NCBI GenBank assembly: GCA_003151875.1
Contig: PLYW01000212.1
Span: 3,532 to 9,443, forward strand
Source of the DNA: Acidobacteriaceae bacterium
GTDB lineage: Bacteria; Acidobacteriota; Terriglobia; Terriglobales; Acidobacteriaceae
Length of the DNA: 5,912 nt
Direction: 5' to 3'
Position numbers and translations under genes: made by a program. Positions 1-5,912 of the stretch are shown here, in pieces (the stretch's first letter is position 1; each line of letters starts with the position of its first letter). The notes under the pieces were generated by a model. The model did no database searches and was not told the DNA's origin. It was given only the letters and a program-made list of their open reading frames with translations.

Positions 1-593
1 TGCTTTCCGTGATCCACTTCCTGCGGCAGAACGGTGACAAGCCGGTGGATGTCGCTTTGTTGCGCAACGGGCAGAAGTTAGACATCAAGGTAACGCCCGT
101 CCAAACCGAGGACAACGGGCAGAAGAATTATCGCCTGGGCTTCCAATCGAGGCCGGTGCAAATCGACAAGCTGCCGTTCGCGCAGGCGCTCAATCGCTCC
201 ATCCAGGAAAACAAACGGTATTCGCTGCTGATCGTGGATCTGGTCCGCAAGTTAGTGGAGCACAAGGCGTCCATCAAGCAAATGGAAGGCCCCATCGGTA
301 TCGCGCGCGCTTCCGGAGATGCGGCGCGGCAGCCGGGATGGACCCCGCTGCTGGGCCTGATGGCCATGATCAGCCTCAACCTGGGCATCTTCAACCTGCT
401 GCCGATTCCCATCCTCGATGGTGGCATCATCCTGTTGCTGATCATTGAGGGCGTTCTCCGGCGAGACATCAGCATCCGCATCAAGGAGCGCATCTACCAA
501 ACCGCATTTGTTTTCCTGATCCTGTTCGCGGCGGTGGTGATTTATAACGACCTGATGAAAGCGCTGCCCGGACTGGCGCAACGGCTTCCTTGA
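1..593 (+). CDS. rseP: RseP-type site-2 (M50) intramembrane zinc metalloprotease, C-terminal part
   Basis: The gene is cut by the window edge: the frame is open from the first base (first full codon at position 3) to the TGA at 591-593, about 196 codons, so the GTG at 9 is an internal Val and not a start. The visible part begins with the end of a PDZ domain (pattern KPVDVALLRNGQKLDIKVTP), then the conserved GPIGIA segment, then a membrane segment running into NLLPIPILDGG. That last segment carries the LDG motif of site-2 proteases; its Asp (codon 417-419) is the third zinc ligand in the family. A final hydrophobic helix (near AFVFLILFAAVVIY) precedes the C-terminus. The N-terminal HExxH lies outside the window. 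Family role: cleavage of membrane-anchored regulators such as anti-sigma factors after a first cut by another protease. The residue after LDGG is Ile where many homologues have His. Assignment to the RseP family is secure; the substrate is unknown. Confidence 0.95.
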   Translation, partial: LSVIHFLRQNGDKPVDVALLRNGQKLDIKVTPVQTEDNGQKNYRLGFQSRPVQIDKLPFAQALNRSIQENKRYSLLIVDLVRKLVEHKASIKQMEGPIGIARASGDAARQPGWTPLLGLMAMISLNLGIFNLLPIPILDGGIILLLIIEGVLRRDISIRIKERIYQTAFVFLILFAAVVIYNDLMKALPGLAQRLP

Positions 594-615
594 GGGAAAG
601 CTTCTTGCAAGTCAA

Positions 616-640
616 AATGGGGCGCAGAATGCGCCCCATT
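616..640. terminator. Bidirectional hairpin terminator between convergent genes
   Basis: A perfect 10-bp stem (AATGGGGCGC at 616-625 with GCGCCCCATT at 631-640) encloses a 5-base AGAAT loop, 22 bases past the rseP stop. The T tract is weak on the plus strand (ATTCTTGATT). On the minus strand the stem runs directly into ATTTTGACTT, which looks more like an intrinsic terminator. It probably ends transcripts from both rseP and the oppositely directed haloperoxidase gene. Confidence 0.75.
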
Positions 641-686
641 CTTGATTGCGGAATTTTCTTCACTCCCCTTGTGCGGAAATTAAGAG

Positions 687-720
687 TGTCATCCTGAGCC
701 GAGCGCAGGCGAAGGACCTA
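687..720. repeat. Dispersed intergenic repeat, TGTCATCC...GGACCT type (copy 1)
   Basis: The segment starts TGTCATCCTGAGCC and ends GCGAAGGACCTA, and lies in the short gap between the convergent rseP and haloperoxidase genes. A longer relative in the same orientation is found at 5681-5725. From memory, GTCATCCTGAGC...GAAGGA elements are very common between genes in Acidobacteriota. It is partly self-complementary (TCC...GGA) and has no visible coding role. Confidence 0.6.
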
Positions 721-730
721 CCTAACCGGC

Positions 731-2464
731 CTATGTGTTCTTCCCGACACCGGTGATACGCGTGCCATCGAATTTGGTGAACGAGAAGCCCGCGAAAGGC
801 TCGTTCCAGTTGTGGGCCATGTCGTTCAGCATGGAAATGGCGACGGCTTCGCCCAGCGGCAGCGAATCGGCATAATCGTAGCGCCAATGGACCGCGGCAT
901 GGGCGCGGCCAAGTCCGATATTGGCGGCCAGCTTATTCATCTCGCCGCCGACGGTCAATTGATCCCCATCGGAGCCTTGGTAAGGCACCAGCGACAGGCC
1001 ATCTTCGCTGGCCTGCACCACCTCGAATCCCGGGATCGAGGTGAGCTGCGTCAGATCGTTGAACCATGCCTTCACGATGGTGGCGCAGGCGCCCGCCACG
1101 GTCGCATGGCCCTGACCGTACGACGGATGCTGCGGACAGCCCTCGGGAAAAGCATGCGGCATAAAATAGGTGCCGTGCTGGGCAAATATCCGGCTGAGCG
1201 CCTGCGAGTGCATCACGTCCGAATGCAGCGGATAATTTGCCTGGTGGGTCTTGGTCATGTGGACAAGTCCGCCGAAGGCCTCCGGGCGCAGGTGCCGGTG
1301 CACGAACCACTTCTGATACCAGGCGGCTTTCAGGGCCCGCTGCGAAACTTCGGCCACCAAAGCTTTCAAGTGTGGCGCTCCAAATGTCCCGAAGCCAGTT
1401 TGCGTCCTTGAACCCACGTAGGGATTGTTGGGGTCCAGCGGCGCTCCAACATCGATAAGAACCAGACAGGCGTTGAAGTAAGCTTCAAACAGTACGTCCA
1501 CGTGGACATAGGCTGCCAGCCCACGCCCATTGCGCATGAACTGCAAATTCGGATCCGCCTGGTTGCTGCCAAACGGGCCCTGGCCGTTCTGCGCCGCCAG
1601 CCACGAGGCCTGGTCGGCCATGTAATCGACGCCCGGTGCGTACGTGGTCATCAGTTGCGTGACGGGCAGGGCTCCAAACAAGAAGGGCTTGAGGATGAAC
1701 TGCGATGCATACGGCCCCAGCACGTCACCGGCGGTGAAGCCGCGAAACAGGTTCTGCGGTGTGACCGGTTTGGGGCCATGAAACTGCGGCAAGGTGTTCA
1801 GCTCGGCGATGGCCGCCTGGGTCAGCGGCTCGTTTCCGTATTGCGTAAAGTTCACGTCGCGGCACAAGGCCATCCAATAATCCTCTACCGCCGCATCCGC
1901 AATGGCCCGGCTGGCCACCGAGGGCGGCGTTCCGATCGCCAGTTGATGCGAGTCGCACCCTTCCAAGTCAAAGGCGAGTCCTGCCTGAGGATTAACTAAC
2001 GGCGTATTGCCGCCCATCTGAATGTGTTCGAACAGGCTGGGATTTCCGCTGTTCAACGCCGCCAAGAAGCTTTGATACGAACTGCTCGACACTTCACCGA
2101 TGCTGTTATGCACCAGCCCTTTGGAAAAGTTGCCGATGTAGTTGGGGAAATTCCGCTCGTCGCCGTTGGTGATCTGCCGGGGAACCGGGACCAGGGCTTC
2201 CCGGGAGGCTGCGTTGACACGGTTTTCAAACGACTCCCGGACGCGCCGGTTGCCTAGACCTGGGTGCTGCACGCCCCCAAGACTGTCAGTGTCGCCAGAC
2301 TGCGCTGAAGCCACGGAGGGCGCCGCCAACACGCCCGCGGCGACCGTCGCTGCAGCCCCAGCCTGAAGCAGAAACTTCCGCCGGTCTGGGAATTCCGCAG
2401 TCTGTTGGGTGGAAGAGTCGCCTGCTTCCATAACACAACCGACTCCATTCTTATCTTGGTTCAT
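731..2464 (-). CDS. Tat-exported vanadium-dependent haloperoxidase (bromoperoxidase type)
   Basis: The 577-residue product matches vanadium-dependent haloperoxidases of the PAP2/acid phosphatase superfamily, close in length to algal bromoperoxidases (roughly 550-600). These enzymes use vanadate and H2O2 to oxidise halide to hypohalous acid. A twin-arginine signal opens the protein: R28-R29-K-F-L-L, a hydrophobic Ala-rich stretch, and a likely cleavage after A54 (VASA). The vanadate pocket is visible: K385 and R393-P394 (algal KX7RP spacing), HPSYGQGH with H446, G452 and H453, and R520-X5-H526-X3-D530, where H526 would bind vanadium. The usual Ser before Gly-His is Gln451. W382 and H446 fall at the halide-selectivity positions and resemble Ascophyllum bromoperoxidase. 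Start choice: AAGGAG at 2479-2484 (minus strand) lies 14 bases before the ATG at 2464, rather far. Met12 (codon 2429-2431) is an alternative that still keeps the Tat motif. The stop is TAG at 731-733. The gene appears monocistronic and convergent with rseP. Substrate and true halide are not known. Confidence 0.93.
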   Translation of the reverse strand: MNQDKNGVGCVMEAGDSSTQQTAEFPDRRKFLLQAGAAATVAAGVLAAPSVASAQSGDTDSLGGVQHPGLGNRRVRESFENRVNAASREALVPVPRQITNGDERNFPNYIGNFSKGLVHNSIGEVSSSSYQSFLAALNSGNPSLFEHIQMGGNTPLVNPQAGLAFDLEGCDSHQLAIGTPPSVASRAIADAAVEDYWMALCRDVNFTQYGNEPLTQAAIAELNTLPQFHGPKPVTPQNLFRGFTAGDVLGPYASQFILKPFLFGALPVTQLMTTYAPGVDYMADQASWLAAQNGQGPFGSNQADPNLQFMRNGRGLAAYVHVDVLFEAYFNACLVLIDVGAPLDPNNPYVGSRTQTGFGTFGAPHLKALVAEVSQRALKAAWYQKWFVHRHLRPEAFGGLVHMTKTHQANYPLHSDVMHSQALSRIFAQHGTYFMPHAFPEGCPQHPSYGQGHATVAGACATIVKAWFNDLTQLTSIPGFEVVQASEDGLSLVPYQGSDGDQLTVGGEMNKLAANIGLGRAHAAVHWRYDYADSLPLGEAVAISMLNDMAHNWNEPFAGFSFTKFDGTRITGVGKNT

Positions 2465-2831
2465 TAGGGCACGTCTTTCTCCTTTGTCTTTCGTTGAAGT
2501 GAATATCCGGCCAGATTTTCAAATGCGGCTGTGAACTCCATCCCGGGTATATGGAGGTCACGTCGGGCTTAGTGGAAGACACCGCTTCACCAGCGATTAC
2601 GGGAGCGCTGTTGAGGTACCTGCGGCACTTCTCTAACGATGGTTTTGTCGCTTGTTCCGGCCGCGTAATCGGAAAACTTGGCCACCCGGAACGCTCAGGT
2701 TGTGCATTTGTCGAGGCGAGTTTAGTTCGCGCGGGGATGAAATGCTACAAAAAAGTTGTGCTTCCCAACATGGGAAAAGCCGACGCACCGGGTACGGTTG
2801 AAACCCGTTGATGCGGGACCGCCCAAAAGCA
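2465..2831. other. Non-coding spacer upstream of the haloperoxidase gene
   Basis: Between the haloperoxidase start and the M48 terminator I see no convincing gene. The only open plus-strand frame of note (2551-2811, 86 codons) has no Shine-Dalgarno sequence and a composition unlike the neighbouring genes. The stretch should contain the haloperoxidase promoter, but no clear sigma-70 pair stands out on the minus strand. It does hold a Shine-Dalgarno-like AAGGAG (2479-2484, minus), a 15-base palindrome (2762-2776), an imperfect hairpin (2785-2814), and a GGAAC/CGTT pair (2635-2658, minus) reminiscent of ECF sigma promoters. Confidence 0.5.
2762..2776. promoter_or_regulatory. 15-base palindrome TTCCCA-ACA-TGGGAA
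   Basis: Two perfect 6-base arms (TTCCCA at 2762-2767 and TGGGAA at 2771-2776) flank a 3-base centre. It lies about 300 bases upstream of the haloperoxidase start and about 105 bases past the M48 stop. The size and symmetry fit a dimeric repressor operator, but no known box is matched with certainty, and chance cannot be excluded for a single site. Confidence 0.3.
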
Positions 2832-2858
2832 AAAGGCTCCCGTGTCCGGGGAGCCTTT
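2832..2858 (-). terminator. Intrinsic terminator of the M48 protease gene
   Basis: A perfect 10-bp stem (AAAGGCTCCC at 2832-2841 with GGGAGCCTTT at 2849-2858) has a 7-base loop. Read on the minus strand, the stem ends in CCTTTTGCTTTTGG, giving two T runs, and begins 22 bases after the TAA of the M48 gene. Position, stem strength and T tract all fit a rho-independent terminator for that gene. Confidence 0.85.
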
Positions 2859-2880
2859 CAGCGATCGATGAGAACGTGGT

Positions 2881-4038
2881 TTACGACTGCGAGCCGTCCT
2901 TGCGCTTCAGTGTGGGACGGTCGTCGTCGGTCTTGCCGGTGCCGCTGCCATTATCGGTGGAAGGATTGTCGGCCGTGGCCCGCCTCAGGGTCGGCCGGTC
3001 TTTGTTGTCCTTGTCGTTCTGCACCTTGTGCCGGTTTTGGATCGAGGCCAGGCGCGCCTTCACGTCTTCGAACTCCGAGGTGTCCACGATGTACTCGGGG
3101 CGCGCAGGAAGAACGGTTTTCATTTCCTGCTGCGCGGCGGCAACGCGATCATCGGTCATGGGGTGGGAAGCGAACGCCTTGGCGATAGTGCCGGGCTTCT
3201 TCTTCTCCAGAGCTTCGACCTTCTCGAAGAACGAGACAAATGACTGCGGATCGTATCCCGCCTTGTACATGTATTCCATGCCCAGGAAATCGGCCTGCGC
3301 CTCGAAGCTGCGCGAGAACTTCATGAAGGCGACCGGCACGCCAATGCTAAGCGCGGCTTGCGTACCCTCGTACACCGCCCAGCCGCCCGGAACGAAGATC
3401 AGCGCGATACTGGCCAGGTTGGCGATATTACTGCGGGTCTGCTCGCGAGCTACGTGACAGGCCGCGACGTGACCAATCTCGTGCGCCATTACCCCGGCCA
3501 ACTCAGCTTCGTTGTCCGCCGCCAGAATGAGGCCAGAGTTCACATAGAAGAATCCGCCGGGCAGCGCGAAGGCATTGAGTTCGTCGGTGTCAATCACCTT
3601 GATGGTGAAGGGCACCTTGGCATCCGAGTTGCGCACCAGGTTTTGGCCCAGACGGTTGATGTACTCGGTGACGACCGGGTCCTGCACCATCTTGGCGCCG
3701 TGCTCCACTTGCTGCGAATATGCGCGCCCCATGGCCACCTGCTTGTCGAGCGAGTACCAATTGCCCATTCCCTTGTCGCAGCCAACGTTGCGGTTGCCGA
3801 TGGCGTCAATGTTGTTCATGGTGCTGGGGCTGGGGGCGTTCTTGTCCGGCTTCTGCGGCTTTTCCGGTGCGGGCGGATTCGAGGTGTCCGGCGCGGACGC
3901 ATTCGAGGTATCGGAAGCAGGCGGACCTGACGCGGCGTTCGGGTCCTGGGGTGAAGAGCTCTGGCTCTGAGCAACGCCGAATGGAACCAGCGTGAGTGCC
4001 AGGGCGCAGCAGCCGAAGCAACGGGATAGGTAACGCAT
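2881..4038 (-). CDS. Secreted M48-family zinc metalloprotease
   Basis: The predicted 385-residue product has a signal peptide (MRYLSR, then a hydrophobic run to about residue 23, likely cleaved near AQS), a Pro/Ser/Asp-rich linker (about 27-75) and an M48 peptidase domain (about 95-310). Domain landmarks are NAFALPGGFFYVNSGLI (155-171), the zinc-binding HEIGH (H186, E187, H190), FEAQAD with the third ligand E246, and ASHPMTDDRV (290-299). The domain resembles the periplasmic BepA/LoiP branch, whose members act in outer-membrane protein quality control. No TPR domain is seen, so BepA itself is not claimed. The charged C-terminal tail carries DRPTLRR (347-353) and DRPTLKR (373-379). The ATG at 4036-4038 is chosen because it gives an immediate signal peptide and has AAAAGGTG six bases upstream; an in-frame ATG at 4143 would bury the signal peptide. 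Three Cys near the N-terminus (7, 10, 11) do not form a standard lipobox. The gene is transcribed divergently from ispG. Confidence 0.92.
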   Translation of the reverse strand: MRYLSRCFGCCALALTLVPFGVAQSQSSSPQDPNAASGPPASDTSNASAPDTSNPPAPEKPQKPDKNAPSPSTMNNIDAIGNRNVGCDKGMGNWYSLDKQVAMGRAYSQQVEHGAKMVQDPVVTEYINRLGQNLVRNSDAKVPFTIKVIDTDELNAFALPGGFFYVNSGLILAADNEAELAGVMAHEIGHVAACHVAREQTRSNIANLASIALIFVPGGWAVYEGTQAALSIGVPVAFMKFSRSFEAQADFLGMEYMYKAGYDPQSFVSFFEKVEALEKKKPGTIAKAFASHPMTDDRVAAAQQEMKTVLPARPEYIVDTSEFEDVKARLASIQNRHKVQNDKDNKDRPTLRRATADNPSTDNGSGTGKTDDDRPTLKRKDGSQS

Positions 4039-4104
4039 GATGTACACCTTTTCGGGCCTGATCGCGGGCCAGATAGACTCCGGCCTTTGAGTCCCCTTAG
4101 CCCT

Positions 4105-4110
4105 GTTATA
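4105..4110 (-). promoter_or_regulatory. Alternative -10 box for the M48 gene
   Basis: TATAAC on the minus strand matches the sigma-70 -10 hexamer at five of six positions and would give a leader of about 60 bases before the M48 ATG. No good -35 hexamer lies at the expected distance, so this is a weak candidate compared with the pair at 4145-4172. Confidence 0.25.
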
Positions 4111-4135
4111 AACCCAAAGCGGGCCGATTTGTCGT

Positions 4136-4168
4136 CCGGTCAACCTTTTATTTTCGCGAGGTTACCGG
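4136..4168. promoter_or_regulatory. Inverted repeat overlapping a possible M48-gene promoter
   Basis: CCGGTCAACCT (4136-4146) and AGGTTACCGG (4159-4168) form a 10-bp stem with one bulged C (4141) and a 12-base AT-rich loop. On the minus strand a promoter-like pair overlaps it: TTGACC (4167-4172) and TAAAAG (4145-4150), separated by 16 bases. Transcription from it would begin about 100 bases before the M48 start. The overlap of symmetry and promoter-like hexamers suggests an operator. The regulator is unknown. Confidence 0.4.
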
Positions 4169-4192
4169 TCAAAATCCAACTACAATTCGAGG

Positions 4193-4225
4193 CTTTTATA
4201 GTGAGATGAGCCTCCTCTATAAAAG
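4193..4225. promoter_or_regulatory. Inverted repeat CTTTTATAG / CTATAAAAG upstream of ispG
   Basis: Two perfect 9-base arms (4193-4201 and 4217-4225) are separated by 15 bases, and the spacer contains a further 3-bp pairing (GAG 4203-4205 with CTC 4212-4214). The arms contain -10-like hexamers on the plus strand (TATAGT at 4197-4202, TATAAA at 4218-4223), but neither has a clear -35 box. It sits about 120-150 bases before the ispG start and could be a promoter/operator region or a leader hairpin of the ispG transcript. Confidence 0.4.
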
Positions 4226-4343
4226 GGTTCCACATATTGGACGGCCGAGTTCCGGAATTCGTGTCAGGTGGGAAGATCAGCCAGTGGCGATGCCACGCGC
4301 ATGGGTCTTGCATCCGCCGTGTTAAACTTTTGAGCAGTCCTGT

Positions 4344-5581
<1,238 letters not shown>

Positions 5582-5591
<10 letters not shown>

Positions 5592-5616
5592 CAATTAGCA
5601 ATTAGCTCTTAGCAGC
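5582..5616. repeat. Heptad tandem repeat at the ispG stop (TAGCAAT units)
   Basis: Five consecutive 7-base units (AAGCAAC, TAGCAAT, TAGCAAT, TAGCTCT, TAGCAGC) span the end of ispG. The second unit supplies its TAG stop codon. Because 7 is not a multiple of 3, TAG recurs in all three plus-strand frames (5589, 5596, 5603), and TTA/CTA on the plus strand gives stops in all three minus-strand frames. Confidence 0.75.
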
Positions 5617-5639
5617 CCGGCTTCGGCCCGCCTGGTAGA

Positions 5640-5657
5640 GCTGGCCTTCAGGCCAGC
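5640..5657 (+). terminator. Hairpin downstream of ispG, possible weak terminator
   Basis: GCTGGCC (5640-5646) pairs with GGCCAGC (5651-5657) around a TTCA tetraloop, about 50 bases past the ispG stop. It is followed only by GTTT, then a perfect 8-base palindrome GAGCGCTC (5662-5669) and an AT-rich stretch (CTAATTATTTT). The stem is strong but the T tract is poor, so termination may be partial or the hairpin may belong to a dispersed repeat. Confidence 0.4.
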
Positions 5658-5680
5658 GTTTGAGCGCTCCCTAATTATTT

Positions 5681-5725
5681 TGTCATCCCGACCGAGGCCG
5701 CCGCGGCGACCGAGCGGAGGGACCT
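5681..5725. repeat. Dispersed intergenic repeat, TGTCATCC...GGACCT type (copy 2)
   Basis: The segment begins TGTCATCCCGACCGAGGCC and ends GAGCGGAGGGACCT, sharing both ends and orientation with the copy at 687-720. The centre is longer and richer in GC (GGCCGCCGCGGCGACCG), with CCGCGG as a small palindrome. It lies in the spacer between ispG and the next gene. Confidence 0.6.
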
Positions 5726-5814
5726 GCTTTTCTTCTCCCGACAATTTTTCACCTCCCTCCGCATCACTCTCGGAATTACTCTAGAATTTCCCTATCGCAT
5801 CATCTTTACCTTCC

Positions 5815-5912
5815 GTGAAATCGCGCACGAAAAACACGACAACCGACCCCGACGCCAAGCCCGTCTCCGCAGCCACGCTGAAGCTGCGCCTGCTGAAGAG
5901 TCTGAAGTGCAC
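5815..5912 (+). CDS. N-terminus of an unidentified protein, cut by the window end
   Basis: An open frame follows the in-frame TAG at 5782-5784, and the GTG at 5815 is the first usual start in it; no ATG is available. The 33 visible codons read as a Lys/Thr-rich, probably disordered start (MKSRTKNTTTDPDAKP) followed by an amphipathic, helix-like stretch (SAATLKLRLLKSLKC). No Shine-Dalgarno sequence precedes the GTG. A TAGAAT hexamer (5782-5787) about 28 bases upstream could be a -10 box giving a very short leader. Codon choice is GC-rich at third positions, as in the confirmed genes here. There is too little sequence to name a family. It is co-oriented with ispG but separated by over 200 bases and a repeat, so it is probably not in the same operon. 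Confidence 0.55.
   Translation, partial: MKSRTKNTTTDPDAKPVSAATLKLRLLKSLKC

Noticed and set aside
812..1999. Plus-strand frames opposite the haloperoxidase gene (such as 812-1411 and 1502-1999)
   Set aside because: They are antisense to an intact gene with catalytic motifs, and their translations show no domain.
2551..2811. Plus-strand frame of 86 codons in the gap before the M48 gene
   Set aside because: No Shine-Dalgarno sequence, no recognisable motif and codon composition unlike the confirmed genes. It overlaps palindromic non-coding structure at its 3' end.
2700..2830. Riboswitch in the 2465-2830 gap
   Set aside because: I compared the stretch with remembered cores of SAM, cobalamin, c-di-GMP, fluoride, guanidine and THF riboswitches and found no convincing match; the plus strand is also not followed by a gene. 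An Rfam search would decide.
4039..4143. Upstream extension of the M48 gene to an in-frame ATG at 4143
   Set aside because: It would put 35 residues before a clear signal peptide. The ATG at 4038 has a well-spaced AAAAGGTG, and the extension overlaps the promoter-like boxes.
4284..4296. Small hairpin GTGGC-GAT-GCCAC in the ispG leader region
   Set aside because: A five-base stem with a 3-base loop is expected by chance in GC-rich DNA, and nothing around it suggests function.

Overview
This 5.9-kb window is bacterial chromosome from a moderately GC-rich organism, probably an Acidobacteriota (Koribacter/Terriglobia-like) bacterium. The assignment is an inference. It rests on intergenic TGTCATCC...GGACCT repeats and TAGCAAT heptads, of kinds I recall as common in that phylum, and on the overall flavour of the proteins. 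No rRNA or other marker gene is present to settle it.

Layout. Positions 1-593 (+) hold the C-terminal end of an RseP/site-2-type membrane metalloprotease, followed by a perfect hairpin (616-640) that can serve as a bidirectional terminator. Converging on it is a minus-strand gene (731-2464) for a Tat-exported vanadium-dependent haloperoxidase of the algal/cyanobacterial bromoperoxidase type. About 420 bases without a convincing gene follow (2465-2880). They contain the haloperoxidase leader, a small palindrome and the terminator of the next gene. A minus-strand gene (2881-4038) encodes a secreted M48-family zinc metalloprotease. Its start faces a divergent intergenic region of about 305 bases with two sizeable inverted repeats. 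Positions 4344-5591 (+) hold a complete ispG (gcpE), the penultimate enzyme of the MEP isoprenoid pathway. After it come a heptad repeat, a small hairpin and a second TGTCATCC-type repeat. The first 33 codons of an unidentified plus-strand gene begin at 5815.

How the genes fit together. In many bacteria rseP and MEP-pathway genes (dxr, ispG) are neighbours. Here rseP and ispG are co-oriented but separated by two genes on the opposite strand, which suggests that the haloperoxidase and M48 genes were inserted into, or moved into, an older rseP-ispG neighbourhood. RseP, the M48 protease and the haloperoxidase all act in or beyond the cytoplasmic membrane. IspG is cytosolic.

The most notable items are the haloperoxidase, whose vanadate pocket is complete except that the usual Ser before Gly-His reads as Gln, the paired inverted repeats between the M48 gene and ispG, and the heptad repeat that places stop codons in all six frames at the end of ispG. 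I see no tRNA, rRNA, CRISPR array, transposase or clearly new multi-gene system.
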